A DNA stretch of 64,000 bases from Cellvibrio sp. PSBB006 (GTDB lineage Bacteria > Pseudomonadota > Gammaproteobacteria > Pseudomonadales > Cellvibrionaceae), in NCBI RefSeq assembly GCF_002162135.1, contig NZ_CP021382.1:620001-684000 (forward strand), given 5' to 3'. This document shows positions 18,231-27,540 of this stretch, piece after piece. Position numbers and translations under genes: made by a program. The notes below the pieces were generated by a model. That model did not search any database. It worked only from the letters and a program-made list of their open reading frames with translations, and had not been told where the DNA came from. How positions within the stretch are numbered: the first letter of the stretch is position 1; every line of letters begins with the position of its first letter.

Positions 18231-18971
18231 TCAGTTTTCCATATGACCTGCAGTTTCCGACGTTCCGCTATCGCTTCTGACTAATTGTCTGGAGGCAATC
18301 ATCAGGTTTTCAAGGATGGGCCAGATTTCATCGGCGTGATTGACACAATAATCGGCTTGCCAGTTGTCGATGTTATCCTCGGCTTCAATGTAACCGTAGG
18401 CTGCTGCAATGGTAATTGCCCCCGCCTCTCTGCCGCAATCGATATCGCGTTTGTGATCGCCAATATACACAATCTCATCAGGCTGGCAGCCGACATGTTG
18501 GCTGGCGAGAAACATGGATTCCGGATGCGGTTTGCGTTGCTTAACATCTTCCGGGCAGATGATGCTGATGGGAGGCGGTTGTATTGGCAAGGCTTTCAAC
18601 AGTTGGTGGGTATAGGCCGAGGGTTTGTTGGTGGCAATACCCCAGGCAATATTGTGTTGCTGTAATTTGGAGAGTAATTCGTTAATGCCGGGAAATAATT
18701 GTGTATGTACTGCAATGTGCAACGCATAAAGCTCAAGTAAACGTACACGTAACCGCTCAAAATGCGGGTCCTGATCGTCAATGCCGAAACCGAGACTGAC
18801 CAGTGCGCGCGCACCATTGGATACAGACGCGCGAATCAGATCAGCGGGCAGAGCAGGGCGTTGGTTCTCTTCCAATAATTGATTTAACACCACGATAAAA
18901 TCGGGCGCGGTATCCAGTAAGGTACCATCAAGGTCAAACATGACGGCACGAATCGGTTTGCTGGGTGACAT
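18231..18971 (-). CDS. mupP: HAD phosphatase, probable N-acetylmuramic acid 6-phosphate phosphatase MupP
   Basis: The 246-residue haloacid-dehalogenase phosphatase has the nucleophile motif VMFDLDGTLLDT, the motif II/III region (TNKPSAYTHQLL) and motif IV YIGDHKRDIDCGREAG. By similarity alone it would be called phosphoglycolate phosphatase (Gph). Its position directly after ubiG and before the yciK-like SDR is that of P. aeruginosa PA3172, which was shown to be MupP, dephosphorylating MurNAc 6-phosphate in the peptidoglycan-recycling route through AmgK and MurU. I therefore favour MupP; this rests on synteny plus family, not on a diagnostic residue. It begins 34 nt after ubiG and ends 18 nt before the yciK start. 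Confidence 0.8.
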   Translation of the reverse strand: MSPSKPIRAVMFDLDGTLLDTAPDFIVVLNQLLEENQRPALPADLIRASVSNGARALVSLGFGIDDQDPHFERLRVRLLELYALHIAVHTQLFPGINELLSKLQQHNIAWGIATNKPSAYTHQLLKALPIQPPPISIICPEDVKQRKPHPESMFLASQHVGCQPDEIVYIGDHKRDIDCGREAGAITIAAAYGYIEAEDNIDNWQADYCVNHADEIWPILENLMIASRQLVRSDSGTSETAGHMEN

Positions 18972-19005
18972 GCAAAAATCCTGAGTTGAAAAGCGCAGTA
19001 GCTTG

Positions 19006-19704
19006 CTAGATTTTCTTGGCGTGCAACAAATAATTCACGCTAACATCTTGTGGGTCAAGCTTGTAGTTTTTAGTTAGCGGGTTATAAGTCATGCCGGTGA
19101 TGTCCTGCAATTCCAAACCGCTCTGGCGTAACCATTTTGCCAGCTCCGAAGGTCGAATAAATTTGCTGTATTCGTGCGTACCTTTGGGGAGCAGCTTTAA
19201 TAGATATTCTGCGCCGAGAATGGCGAAGGCATAAGCCTTGGGATTGCGGTTAATCGTTGAGAAATACACATCGCCGCCCGGTTTTACCAATTGTGCGCAC
19301 GCATTGACGATGGAGCTGGGATCAGGCACGTGCTCAAGCATCTCAAGGCAGGTGACAATGTCAAACTGGCCAGCCGCTTCGGTGGCCAGTGTTTCAGCAG
19401 CAATTTTTCGGTAATCGACATTCACACCGGTTTCCAGTGCGTGCAGTCGCGCCACCGACAAAGGCGCTTCGCCCATATCAATGCCGGTCACATCGGCGCC
19501 TCGTTGCGCCAGGGATTCCGCCAGAATGCCGCCGCCACAACCAACATCCAACAGCTTGCGTTGCGCAACGGGAGAACGTTGATCGATGTAGTTAGCACGT
19601 AAGGGATTAATGTCGTGCAACGGCTTGAATTCACTGTTTCTGTCCCACCATCGACTGGCGAGTGCTTCAAATTTAGCAATTTCGGCGGCGTCTACATTGC
19701 TCAT
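19006..19704 (-). CDS. ubiG: Ubiquinone biosynthesis O-methyltransferase
   Basis: UbiG performs both O-methylations of ubiquinone synthesis at the inner membrane using SAM. The 232-residue product starts with the family signature [20 protein letters not shown], followed by [12 protein letters not shown] motif I is [16 protein letters not shown], motif post-I VTGIDMGE, motif [18 protein letters not shown] and motif [18 protein letters not shown], the last two being highly conserved in UbiG. It lies between mtaD (101 nt upstream) and mupP on the same strand, as in Pseudomonas. Confidence 0.97.
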   Translation of the reverse strand: MSNVDAAEIAKFEALASRWWDRNSEFKPLHDINPLRANYIDQRSPVAQRKLLDVGCGGGILAESLAQRGADVTGIDMGEAPLSVARLHALETGVNVDYRKIAAETLATEAAGQFDIVTCLEMLEHVPDPSSIVNACAQLVKPGGDVYFSTINRNPKAYAFAILGAEYLLKLLPKGTHEYSKFIRPSELAKWLRQSGLELQDITGMTYNPLTKNYKLDPQDVSVNYLLHAKKI

Positions 19705-19805
19705 AAAACATTGCCCATTAAAAGGTTTTTAGGTGTGATCTTTGGCAGCGGTATCACTTGATTGTTTTGGCGTATTACGCGGTGCTATTCCGGCCCGCTT
19801 GCTTT

Positions 19806-21128
19806 CTATTTTGCGATTTGTTGGCGCCACCAGCGGGCTTTGCCGATAAGCTCGCGCTCGTTGAGTGTTTGCAGCTGGCGGCTGAGCATCAGCGCGCGAC
19901 CGCCTACCCAGACATGGCTGACGCGATGGCTGCAACCGGTATAAATCAATTGAGATACCGGGTTGTACAGCGGCTGCGCTTCCAGTTCGCCCAGATCAAT
20001 TGCGGTAATATCTGCCGCTTTGCCGACTTCAAGGCTACCTATGCGGTCTTCCATTCCCAATGCCCTGGCGCCATTGATCGTTGCCATGCGTAACGCCTGA
20101 TGCGCATCCAGGGCCGCGGCATCATCGGCAACGGCCTTGGCGAGAAGGGCAGCAGTCTTAAGTTCGGACAAGAGATTCAGGTCGTTGTTGCTGGCGGCGC
20201 CATCCGTGCCTATGGCGATATTGACGCCGGCATTCCAAAGTTTCTGCACCGGGCAAAAACCACTGGCCAATTTGAGATTTGATTCAGGGCAGTGAATGAC
20301 ATGGGCGCCACTTTCGAGCAGCAAATCGATATCGCTCTCATCCACTTGCGTCATATGCACGCATTGTGTCAGTGGAGTGAGCACGCCCAAATCCATCAAG
20401 CGCTGAGCCGGACGTTTCATATGTTTCCTCAGGGATTCCTCTACCTCAAAACGTGTTTCGTGGAGGTGGATATGAATCGGCGAATCCATTTCCTGGGCCA
20501 GCACAGCCACCTTCTCCAATACATCGTCGGAGACGGTATAAGGAGCATGGGGTCCGAAACCAACATTCACCAGATGACTGGAGCGGAAGTCATCATGCAG
20601 TGCGAGACCTTTGGCGAAATAATCCTCCGGCCCCTGGCCCCAGGCAGAAGGAAAATCGAAGATCGGAAAGGCTATTTGCGCCCGCATGTGGGCTTGTTGG
20701 GCAGCCTGGGCGGCTTGCTCGGGATAGAAATACATGTCGGCAAAACAGGTCGTGCCGCTTTTGATCATCTCGGCCATGGCTAACTCAGTGCCATCGCGCA
20801 CAAATTCTTCGCTAACCCACTGATCCTCGGCAGGCCAGATGTGATTGTTGAGCCAATCGCGCAAGGGTTTGTCGTCCGCAAAGCCACGCAGCAGGCTCAT
20901 AGCTGCGTGACCGTGGGCATTGATAAGGCCAGGTATAACCAGGTGGTTAGTCAGGTTGATGGTTTGTTCGGCGTTGAAGCGTTTATCCGCTTCGTCCTGG
21001 GGAACAATAGCAACGATAGCGCCGTTGTGAACCGCCAGGGCACAATTTTCAAGCACGCGGTCCTCCGGTATAACCGGGACAATCCACCGCGCTTTAATCA
21101 ATAAACGAATGCTTTCTGGTGCAGGCAT
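19806..21128 (-). CDS. mtaD: 5-methylthioadenosine/S-adenosylhomocysteine deaminase (TRZ/ATZ family)
   Basis: This amidohydrolase-superfamily deaminase probably converts methylthioadenosine to methylthioinosine, as its P. aeruginosa counterpart at the same position (PA3170) does. Metal and catalytic residues are visible in PGLINAHGHAAMSLLRG, IHIHLHETRFEVE, HCPESNLKLASGFCP and AIGTDGAASNNDL. ATG 21128 (440 residues) is chosen because AGGAAAGACC precedes it directly; the longer frame starting at 21182 adds 18 residues without homology signs. It heads mtaD-ubiG-mupP-yciK and is divergent from gyrA. Deamination of S-adenosylhomocysteine or of other adenosine analogues cannot be excluded from sequence. 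Confidence 0.9.
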   Translation of the reverse strand: MPAPESIRLLIKARWIVPVIPEDRVLENCALAVHNGAIVAIVPQDEADKRFNAEQTINLTNHLVIPGLINAHGHAAMSLLRGFADDKPLRDWLNNHIWPAEDQWVSEEFVRDGTELAMAEMIKSGTTCFADMYFYPEQAAQAAQQAHMRAQIAFPIFDFPSAWGQGPEDYFAKGLALHDDFRSSHLVNVGFGPHAPYTVSDDVLEKVAVLAQEMDSPIHIHLHETRFEVEESLRKHMKRPAQRLMDLGVLTPLTQCVHMTQVDESDIDLLLESGAHVIHCPESNLKLASGFCPVQKLWNAGVNIAIGTDGAASNNDLNLLSELKTAALLAKAVADDAAALDAHQALRMATINGARALGMEDRIGSLEVGKAADITAIDLGELEAQPLYNPVSQLIYTGCSHRVSHVWVGGRALMLSRQLQTLNERELIGKARWWRQQIAK

Positions 21129-21446
21129 GGTCTTTCCTGGGTTAAAACGTCCCGAGATTGAGAGCCGCGCAGTATAACCCAAAGCGTGTTGATGGGCAGT
21201 GATCCACAGCGCAGCGACCGGGTCTATCGGGGGTTGATCAATGAATGCTCAGGCGCTCCACGAGCTGGCCTAAAAAATGCCTATCGAATTGATTTTGTGG
21301 TAGTATTCCCGCCTTTCTGTGGCAGCCAAACCCGTTTTTAAAAAGGCCGTTCAGTGTGTCGTTAAAAGCCGGTCGATCACTCGCCAGTGCTGACAAAATG
21401 ATCAATTAACCCAAGCAGTCACCATAATAAGGAATGCTGTAAACCC
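21129..21446. promoter_or_regulatory. Divergent mtaD/gyrA intergenic region
   Basis: These 318 nt contain no convincing ORF. They must hold the divergent promoters of mtaD and gyrA, but I could not assign -35/-10 pairs with confidence; a TAGTAT hexamer at 21301 has no good partner. AAGGA (21430-21434) precedes the gyrA start as a ribosome site. Confidence 0.4.
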
Positions 21447-24113
21447 ATGGGCGAATTTGCAAAAGAAGTTTTACCCGTAAATATCGAAGACGAACTCAAG
21501 CAGTCCTATCTCGATTACGCTATGAGCGTTATTGTAGGCCGTGCATTGCCGGATGTGCGCGACGGTTTGAAACCAGTGCATCGCCGTGTGCTCTTTGCCA
21601 TGAGCGAGTTGAACAACGACTGGAACAAGCCTTATAAAAAGTCGGCTCGTGTCGTGGGTGACGTTATCGGTAAATACCATCCCCACGGTGACTCAGCGGT
21701 TTATGACACCATCGTGCGTATGGCGCAGCCGTTTTCATTGCGCTACATGCTGGTGGACGGTCAGGGGAACTTCGGTTCCATTGATGGCGATAACGCAGCA
21801 GCTATGCGTTATACCGAAATCCGGATGGCCAAGCTGGCCCATGACCTGTTGGCCGATCTCGACAAAGAAACCGTCGATTTTGCGCCCAACTATGATGGTT
21901 CCGAACAAATCCCCGTTGTATTACCCACCCGTATTCCTAATCTGCTGGTCAATGGCTCCTCCGGTATTGCTGTGGGTATGGCCACCAATATCCCGCCGCA
22001 TAACCTGAAGGAAGTGGTGCAGGGCTGTCTGGCGATGATTGATAACCCCGATATCACCGTCGATGAACTGATGGAATATATTCCCGGTCCGGATTTCCCC
22101 ACTGGCGCGATCATCAATGGCCGCGCAGGTATTGTGGAGGCTTATCGTACCGGTCGCGGCCGTATTTACGTGCGCGCCAAAGCGAATATCGAAGTGGATG
22201 AAAAAACCGGCCGCGAAACCATCATCGTGACCGAGATCCCTTACCAGTTAAACAAGGCGCGCTTGATTGAGCGTATCGCCGAGCTGGTAAAAGAAAAGAA
22301 AATCGAAGGCATCAGCGAACTGCGTGACGAGTCGGACAAAGATGGTTTGCGTATCGTTATCGAGGTCAAGCGCACCGAATCTGCCGATGTTTTGTTGAAC
22401 AACCTTTACGCCCAAACACAATTGCAAAACGTGTTTGGTATCAACATGGTGGCTCTGGATGACGGCCAGCCCAAGATTTTAAATCTGTGGGATTTGATCG
22501 ACGCGTTCATTCGTCACCGTCGCGAAGTGGTCACCCGCCGCACCGTTTACCTGTTGCGCAAAGCGCGTGAGCGCGGCCATATTCTGGAAGGTCTGGCGGT
22601 TGCCATTGCCAATATCGATGAAGTTATTGAGCTGATCAAGCGCTCACCCAGTCCTGCCGAAGCAAAAGATGGCTTGATGGCACGGGGTTGGGATGCGCGC
22701 GAAATGGCGCCGTTCCTGGAGCGTGCCGGTGAAGATGCCTGTCGTCCGGAAGATCTGGGTGAAGAATTTGGCGTGCGTGACGGTAAATACTATTTGTCCG
22801 CTGCGCAGGCACAAGCCATCCTGGAATTGCGCCTGCATCGTTTGACTGGCATGGAGCACGACAAGTTGCTTGCCGAATACGATGAAAAGCTGGTGCAAAT
22901 TGCCGGATACCTCGAAATCCTCGGCAATCCCATACGCTTGATGACGGTAATCCGCGAAGAGCTTGAGCAGGTGATTGTGGATTACGGCGATGCCCGCCGC
23001 ACCGAAATTGTTGCGTCGACGCTGGATTTGACCACCGAAGATCTGATCAATGAAGAAGACCGCGTAGTAACGATTTCTCATGGTGGCTACGCCAAGAGTC
23101 AACCGCTGGATGATTACCAGGCACAGCGTCGCGGTGGTATGGGTAAATCTGCCACAGCCGTTAAAGATGAAGACTTTATCGAGCATCTGCTGATCGCCAG
23201 TACCCACGATACGATTTTGTGTTTCACCAATGCCGGTAAGGTTTATTGGTTGAAGGTATATATGATTCCTGTTGCGGGGCGTCAGTCACGTGGCCGCCCG
23301 GTGGTGAATTTATTGCCGCTGGAAGAGGGCGAACGTATTACCTCTATCCTGCCGGTGAGAACCTACGATGACGACCACTTTATTTTTATGGCTACCGCTA
23401 ACGGTACCGTGAAGAAAACCGTGTTGACGCAGTTCTCCCGTCCGCGCAGTGTCGGTTTGCGGGCGATTGAGTTGGACGAAGGCGATACGCTTGTCGGCAC
23501 AGCGATTACCAACGGTTCCTGTGATGTCATCCTGTTCTCCAGCAGCGGTAAGGCCGCACGCTTCCGCGAAGAGCAGGTTCGGGCGATGGGACGCACGTCA
23601 CGTGGTGTGCGCGGTATTCGCCTGGCTGAAGGTCAGCGTGTTGTAGGGATGGTTATTCCCATGGAAAACGGTCATGTGCTGACCGTGAGTGAACATGGTT
23701 ATGGAAAGCGCACAGATGTCAGCGAGTTCCCGGCGAAAGGTCGTGGTTCGCAAGGCGTTATTGGTATGCAGACCACTGAGCGTAACGGTCAACTTGTGGG
23801 TGCCGTGCAAGTGTTTGATGGTGAAGAGATTATGTTGATCTCGGATCAGGGCACCATGGTACGCACGCGGGTTGATGAAGTGTCATTGTTGAGCCGCAAC
23901 ACGCAAGGTGTACGCTTGATCAAGCTCAAAACCGGTGAGCGTATGCAGGGGCTTGAGCGCATTGAAGAAAGTGCTGATGAAACCGCAAATCGTGCGCTGG
24001 CAACCGCTGAATCCTCTGGTGATGACCTCGTTGATGACGCTGGTGATGAAGGAGTACCGGATGGCGCACCAACCGATGACAACTCAACTGAGGCGTCAGA
24101 TAACGATGAATAA
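21447..24113 (+). CDS. gyrA: DNA gyrase subunit A
   Basis: GyrA is the breakage-reunion subunit of DNA gyrase. The 888-residue product starts [20 protein letters not shown]. The active-site tyrosine is Tyr122 in [11 protein letters not shown]. The quinolone-resistance region is wild type by E. coli numbering: Ser83 and Asp87 in HGDSAVYDT. The C-terminal beta-pinwheel domain carries the GyrA box as QRRGGMGK, essential for DNA wrapping. The tail after about 845 is very acidic (repeated Asp/Glu with Thr), as in other gyrases where it modulates wrapping. In Pseudomonas serC follows gyrA; here pheA follows, after a strong terminator. Confidence 0.98.
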   Translation: MGEFAKEVLPVNIEDELKQSYLDYAMSVIVGRALPDVRDGLKPVHRRVLFAMSELNNDWNKPYKKSARVVGDVIGKYHPHGDSAVYDTIVRMAQPFSLRYMLVDGQGNFGSIDGDNAAAMRYTEIRMAKLAHDLLADLDKETVDFAPNYDGSEQIPVVLPTRIPNLLVNGSSGIAVGMATNIPPHNLKEVVQGCLAMIDNPDITVDELMEYIPGPDFPTGAIINGRAGIVEAYRTGRGRIYVRAKANIEVDEKTGRETIIVTEIPYQLNKARLIERIAELVKEKKIEGISELRDESDKDGLRIVIEVKRTESADVLLNNLYAQTQLQNVFGINMVALDDGQPKILNLWDLIDAFIRHRREVVTRRTVYLLRKARERGHILEGLAVAIANIDEVIELIKRSPSPAEAKDGLMARGWDAREMAPFLERAGEDACRPEDLGEEFGVRDGKYYLSAAQAQAILELRLHRLTGMEHDKLLAEYDEKLVQIAGYLEILGNPIRLMTVIREELEQVIVDYGDARRTEIVASTLDLTTEDLINEEDRVVTISHGGYAKSQPLDDYQAQRRGGMGKSATAVKDEDFIEHLLIASTHDTILCFTNAGKVYWLKVYMIPVAGRQSRGRPVVNLLPLEEGERITSILPVRTYDDDHFIFMATANGTVKKTVLTQFSRPRSVGLRAIELDEGDTLVGTAITNGSCDVILFSSSGKAARFREEQVRAMGRTSRGVRGIRLAEGQRVVGMVIPMENGHVLTVSEHGYGKRTDVSEFPAKGRGSQGVIGMQTTERNGQLVGAVQVFDGEEIMLISDQGTMVRTRVDEVSLLSRNTQGVRLIKLKTGERMQGLERIEESADETANRALATAESSGDDLVDDAGDEGVPDGAPTDDNSTEASDNDE

Positions 24114-24120
24114 ATTAGCG

Positions 24121-24150
24121 CAGCCTGATCAATCAGGCTGTGTTTTTATT
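24121..24150 (+). terminator. Rho-independent terminator of gyrA
   Basis: A perfect 9-bp stem (CAGCCTGAT with ATCAGGCTG) with a 2-nt centre lies 7 nt after the gyrA stop, followed by TGTTTTTATTTG. It ends the gyrA transcript before pheA. Confidence 0.85.
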
Positions 24151-24187
24151 TGTCTCTCTTTTCACTACAACACGCTGTAGTTAACTC

Positions 24188-25297
24188 ATGTCAGCCGAAC
24201 AGAACGAAGAGCAAAAACTCCTGGCCCTGCGCAACGAAATCGATGCGATTGATGAAGAAATCGGTCGCTTGATCTCAGCCCGTGCCAAATGTGCGCAAGA
24301 CGTGGCGGAAGTGAAAAAGGCCACCTTACCACCGGAAGCGCAAGTACTCTTCTATCGCCCCGAGCGTGAAGCGCAGGTGTTGCGTAAGGCCATGGAGCGG
24401 AATGTCGGGCCGTTAAGTAACGAAGAAATGGCACGCCTGTTTCGGGAAATTATGTCGGCCTGCCTTGCGTTGGAAAATCCTATCAAGGTGGCCTATCTCG
24501 GGCCGGAAGGTACTTTCACGCAGCAGGCAGCCTTGAAACATTTTGGCCATTCAGCCGTGGCTCTGCCGTTTTCTGCTATTGATGAAGTATTTCGTGAGGT
24601 GGAAGCCGGTGCCGTGAATTACGGTGTGGTACCTGTTGAGAATTCTACCGAGGGGGTGGTTAATCATACTCTCGATAATTTTATGGGCTCCAACCTGAAA
24701 ATTTGCGGTGAAGTAGAGTTGCGTATCCACCAAAATTTATTGGTGTCCGATGTCACCAATGTCGGCAGCATCAGCCGTATTTATTCGCACTCCCAATCCC
24801 TGGCTCAATGTCGCAAATGGCTCGATGCGCATTATCCCAAAGCGGAACGTATCGCTGTGAATAGCAATGCTGAAGCAGCCAAACGCCTGAAGGGTGAATG
24901 GAACGCGGCGGCTATCGCCGGTAGCATGGCGGCGGAGCTCTATGGCTTGAAAGTACTGGCCGAAAAAATTGAAGATCAGCCAGACAACTCCACGCGTTTT
25001 TTAATTATTGGTACGCAAACCGTTCCCGCCAGCGGCGTGGATAAAACGTCGGTCGTCGTTGCTATGCGTAACGAGCCGGGCGCGTTGCATAATTTGCTGG
25101 AGCCGTTCCACCGTCACAATATCGACCTCACTCGCGTGGAGACCCGTCCATCACGTACCGGCGCCTGGACCTATGTGTTCTTTATTGATTTTGTCGGTCA
25201 TGTTGATGATCCTCTGATCAGCAAGGTTCTTAAAGAAGTGGCGCAACGCGCTGCGGATTTGAAATTGCTGGGCTCTTATCCCAAAGCGGTTCTTTGA
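24188..25297 (+). CDS. pheA: Bifunctional chorismate mutase / prephenate dehydratase (P-protein)
   Basis: PheA converts chorismate to prephenate and then to phenylpyruvate for phenylalanine synthesis. The 369-residue product has an AroQ chorismate mutase domain (about 5-90: LRNEIDAIDEEIGRLISARA), a prephenate dehydratase domain (about 96-275: VAYLGPEGTFTQQAALKHFG, PVENSTEGVVNHTLD and the catalytic Thr-Arg-Phe in NSTRFLIIG), and an ACT regulatory domain (about 285-365) with GALHNLL and the ESRP-type motif as ETRPSRTGAW, which bind phenylalanine for feedback inhibition. tyrA begins 7 nt after the stop. serC and hisC genes seen around it in Pseudomonas are missing here. Confidence 0.97.
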   Translation: MSAEQNEEQKLLALRNEIDAIDEEIGRLISARAKCAQDVAEVKKATLPPEAQVLFYRPEREAQVLRKAMERNVGPLSNEEMARLFREIMSACLALENPIKVAYLGPEGTFTQQAALKHFGHSAVALPFSAIDEVFREVEAGAVNYGVVPVENSTEGVVNHTLDNFMGSNLKICGEVELRIHQNLLVSDVTNVGSISRIYSHSQSLAQCRKWLDAHYPKAERIAVNSNAEAAKRLKGEWNAAAIAGSMAAELYGLKVLAEKIEDQPDNSTRFLIIGTQTVPASGVDKTSVVVAMRNEPGALHNLLEPFHRHNIDLTRVETRPSRTGAWTYVFFIDFVGHVDDPLISKVLKEVAQRAADLKLLGSYPKAVL

Positions 25298-25304
25298 TTC
25301 CGTT

Positions 25305-26294
25305 ATGACTCTCTCTTCAACGTCTCGCTGGCAGGGTATTAACAAGCTCGTCGTGGTCGGTATCGGTCTGATCGGCGGCAGTTTGGCAACCGGTTTGAAG
25401 GCCCGTGGTGTCTGCAAAGAAGTGATCGGCATTGCTCGTCGCCAACAAATCTGTGAAGAGGCTGTAGCCTTGGGTATTGTTGATCGCGCTTATGTTGAGC
25501 TCGCCGAGATAGCGAGCGAATTGAGTGCGGGCGATGTCATCTTTATTGCCGTGCCGACGTTATCGGTGGCCGCCGTATTTCAACAGATAAAAGATACCGT
25601 CTCGCCTTCGGTAACCGTCACCGATGGCGCCAGTGTTAAGGGTAGTGTGCAGCAGGCAGCCGAAGCAGTTTATGGCGAGGTGCCTGCACAATTGGTTTTA
25701 GGCCATCCGATTGCCGGCTCGGAAAAAAGTGGCGTAACCGCAGCAAATCCTGATTTATATGAAAAGCATCGCGTCATCCTGACCCCGCTGGAGAACACGG
25801 GCGCACAACACCTTGAGCTGGTCACCCACATGTGGCAGGCCGTGGGTGCAGAAGTGTTAAGTATGTCGGTGGCGGAGCATGATGATGTATTGGCGGCTAC
25901 GAGCCACCTGCCTCATGCGATTGCTTATTCTCTTGTGGATACCCTGGCGAAAGACATTGGTAACCCCAATATCTTTCGCTATGCCGCTGGCGGCTTCCGT
26001 GACTTTACCCGCATCGCATCCAGTGATCCGGTTATGTGGCACGATATTATGCGCGCCAACAAAACCAGTGTGCTGCATGCGCTGGATTTATTTATTGATA
26101 ATCTGATGCGCCTGCGTAGTGGTATTGAGCAGGAGAACAGCGAATATCTGCTTGAGGTTTTTACCCGGGCAAAATCGGCGCGTGACCATTTCACCAACGT
26201 CTTGGCTAAAAAAGCTGACCTTGATCGAGATAATCACTCGCCGGTGGATACTCCGGCACAGCCGGACAGCAAGATACCTGGAAATTCACCATGA
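25305..26294 (+). CDS. tyrA: Prephenate dehydrogenase
   Basis: This NAD(P)-dependent dehydrogenase makes 4-hydroxyphenylpyruvate (or arogenate to tyrosine) in tyrosine synthesis. The 329-residue protein opens with the Rossmann motif VVGIGLIGGSLATGLKARG. Catalytic-region landmarks are LGHPIAGSEKSG (conserved His), ATSHLPHAIAYSL and AGGFRDFTRIASSDP. No chorismate mutase domain is attached, so prephenate comes from PheA. In Pseudomonas the homologue is fused to AroA (EPSP synthase). Here it ends with a short, polar tail (about 300-329, ending KIPGNSP) and no aroA follows. It is separated by 7 nt from pheA and co-transcribed with it. Confidence 0.93.
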   Translation: MTLSSTSRWQGINKLVVVGIGLIGGSLATGLKARGVCKEVIGIARRQQICEEAVALGIVDRAYVELAEIASELSAGDVIFIAVPTLSVAAVFQQIKDTVSPSVTVTDGASVKGSVQQAAEAVYGEVPAQLVLGHPIAGSEKSGVTAANPDLYEKHRVILTPLENTGAQHLELVTHMWQAVGAEVLSMSVAEHDDVLAATSHLPHAIAYSLVDTLAKDIGNPNIFRYAAGGFRDFTRIASSDPVMWHDIMRANKTSVLHALDLFIDNLMRLRSGIEQENSEYLLEVFTRAKSARDHFTNVLAKKADLDRDNHSPVDTPAQPDSKIPGNSP

Positions 26295-26423
26295 TCAATG
26301 CTGCTACGGCTTGAGTGCTACAGGGCCGACTCATGCGCAAAATACGACAAATGTCGCTATGTCTTTTCCGACACTTGTTCAATTGGCCAAACAAACAGGC
26401 ATAAACATAGAAGTAATTAATCA

Positions 26424-26452
26424 TTAGCAATTGGCGGACGGTTATTTATAAT
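26424..26452 (+). promoter_or_regulatory. Candidate sigma-70 promoter of cysDN
   Basis: TTAGCA at 26424-26429 and a perfect TATAAT at 26447-26452 are spaced by 17 nt, about 57 nt before the cysD start. The -35 is poor, as expected for a promoter needing the activator CysB; no CysB site can be defined by eye. Confidence 0.5.
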
Positions 26453-26508
26453 TCGCGACCAGCGAGCCTGCTGCCTGTCAGTAATCACTTTTTATTTGGT
26501 AGTCGTTA

Positions 26509-27417
26509 ATGTCCAACTACAACCTGACTCACTTGAAACAACTGGAAGCGGAAAGTATCCACATCATTCGTGAAGTGGCGGCGGAGTTTGATAAGCCGGT
26601 TATGCTGTATTCCGTGGGTAAGGACTCGGCGGTGATGATGCACCTGACCATGAAAGCCTTTCACCCGGGAAAACCGCCATTTCCCTTAATGCACGTTGAT
26701 ACCACCTGGAAATTCCGCGAGATGATTGAATTTCGCGATAAGCGTGTCAAAGAGCTGGGTTGGGATTTGATTGTGCATATCAACCAGGAAGGTGTTGATA
26801 TGGGCATCAGCCCCTTTGTTCACGGCAGTGCCAAACACACGGATATTATGAAAACCCAGAGTCTGAAGCAGGCGCTGAATAAATACGGTTTTGATGCAGC
26901 GTTCGGCGGTGCCCGTCGTGACGAGGAAAAATCCCGTGCGAAAGAGCGGGTCTATTCTTTCCGCGATAAAAACCATCGTTGGGACCCGAAAAACCAGCGC
27001 CCGGAATTGTGGGATATCTATAACGGTCGTGTCGACAAAGGTGAAAGCATTCGTGTATTCCCCCTGTCCAACTGGACGGAGCTGGATATCTGGCAATATA
27101 TCCATCTGGAAAACATCCCGATTGTTCCTTTGTATTTCGCGGCCAAGCGTCCGGTGGTCAAGCGTGATGGAACGCTGATCATGGTAGACGATGATCGTAT
27201 GCCTATTGGCCCGAATGACAAAGTGGAAGAAAGAATGGTTCGCTTCCGCACCCTTGGTTGTTACCCCTTAACCGGTGCAGTGGAATCCGAAGCGGCAACG
27301 CTCCCGGAAATTATCCAGGAAATGCTCCTTACCACGACGTCCGAGCGCCAGGGGCGAGTGATCGACCACGACAGCTCTGGCTCAATGGAAAAGAAAAAAC
27401 AGGAAGGTTATTTCTAG
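26509..27417 (+). CDS. cysD: Sulfate adenylyltransferase subunit 2
   Basis: CysD is the catalytic subunit of ATP sulfurylase, making adenylyl sulfate (APS) from ATP and sulfate. The length of 302 residues equals that of E. coli CysD. The PP-loop motif appears as [13 protein letters not shown], followed by [31 protein letters not shown], and the family C-terminus ending in [12 protein letters not shown]. It works with the GTPase CysN encoded next. The 123 nt between cysD and cysN contain a REP-like palindrome and short CGACTAG repeats. No cysC is seen, and the nearby CysH is of the APS-reducing type, so APS is probably reduced directly. Confidence 0.97.
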   Translation: MSNYNLTHLKQLEAESIHIIREVAAEFDKPVMLYSVGKDSAVMMHLTMKAFHPGKPPFPLMHVDTTWKFREMIEFRDKRVKELGWDLIVHINQEGVDMGISPFVHGSAKHTDIMKTQSLKQALNKYGFDAAFGGARRDEEKSRAKERVYSFRDKNHRWDPKNQRPELWDIYNGRVDKGESIRVFPLSNWTELDIWQYIHLENIPIVPLYFAAKRPVVKRDGTLIMVDDDRMPIGPNDKVEERMVRFRTLGCYPLTGAVESEAATLPEIIQEMLLTTTSERQGRVIDHDSSGSMEKKKQEGYF

Positions 27418-27434
27418 CAGTGGGCGAGCAAGCA

Positions 27435-27474
27435 AGGTTAGTGGATTTGCCTCATGCACTACGTCCACTAATCC
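27435..27474. repeat. REP-like inverted repeat between cysD and cysN
   Basis: Arms GGTTAGTGGA and TCCACTAATCC are complementary apart from one extra base and enclose about 18 nt (TTTGCCTCATGCACTACG). This resembles a REP element of a different family from the one at msrA. Downstream (27507-27534) ACTAG/CGACTAG is repeated several times before the cysN start. Confidence 0.55.
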
Positions 27475-27540
27475 GCCGCATTTTGAAATCATTTAACGAA
27501 TACATACTAGTTACTCACGACTAGCGACTAGAGACCCAAT

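Noticed and set aside
18231..18971. Phosphoglycolate phosphatase (gph) as the name of the HAD gene after ubiG
   Set aside because: Sequence alone allows it, but the ubiG-HAD-SDR order matches the experimentally defined MupP locus of Pseudomonas better.
22644..23207. 187-codon open frame antisense to gyrA
   Set aside because: Lies wholly inside conserved gyrA, low-complexity translation, no ribosome site; a shadow frame.
26359..26427. Short open frame (22 codons) between tyrA and cysD, considered as a leader peptide or remnant of aroA
   Set aside because: No ribosome site and no similarity to the start of EPSP synthase; lies upstream of the cysD promoter candidate.
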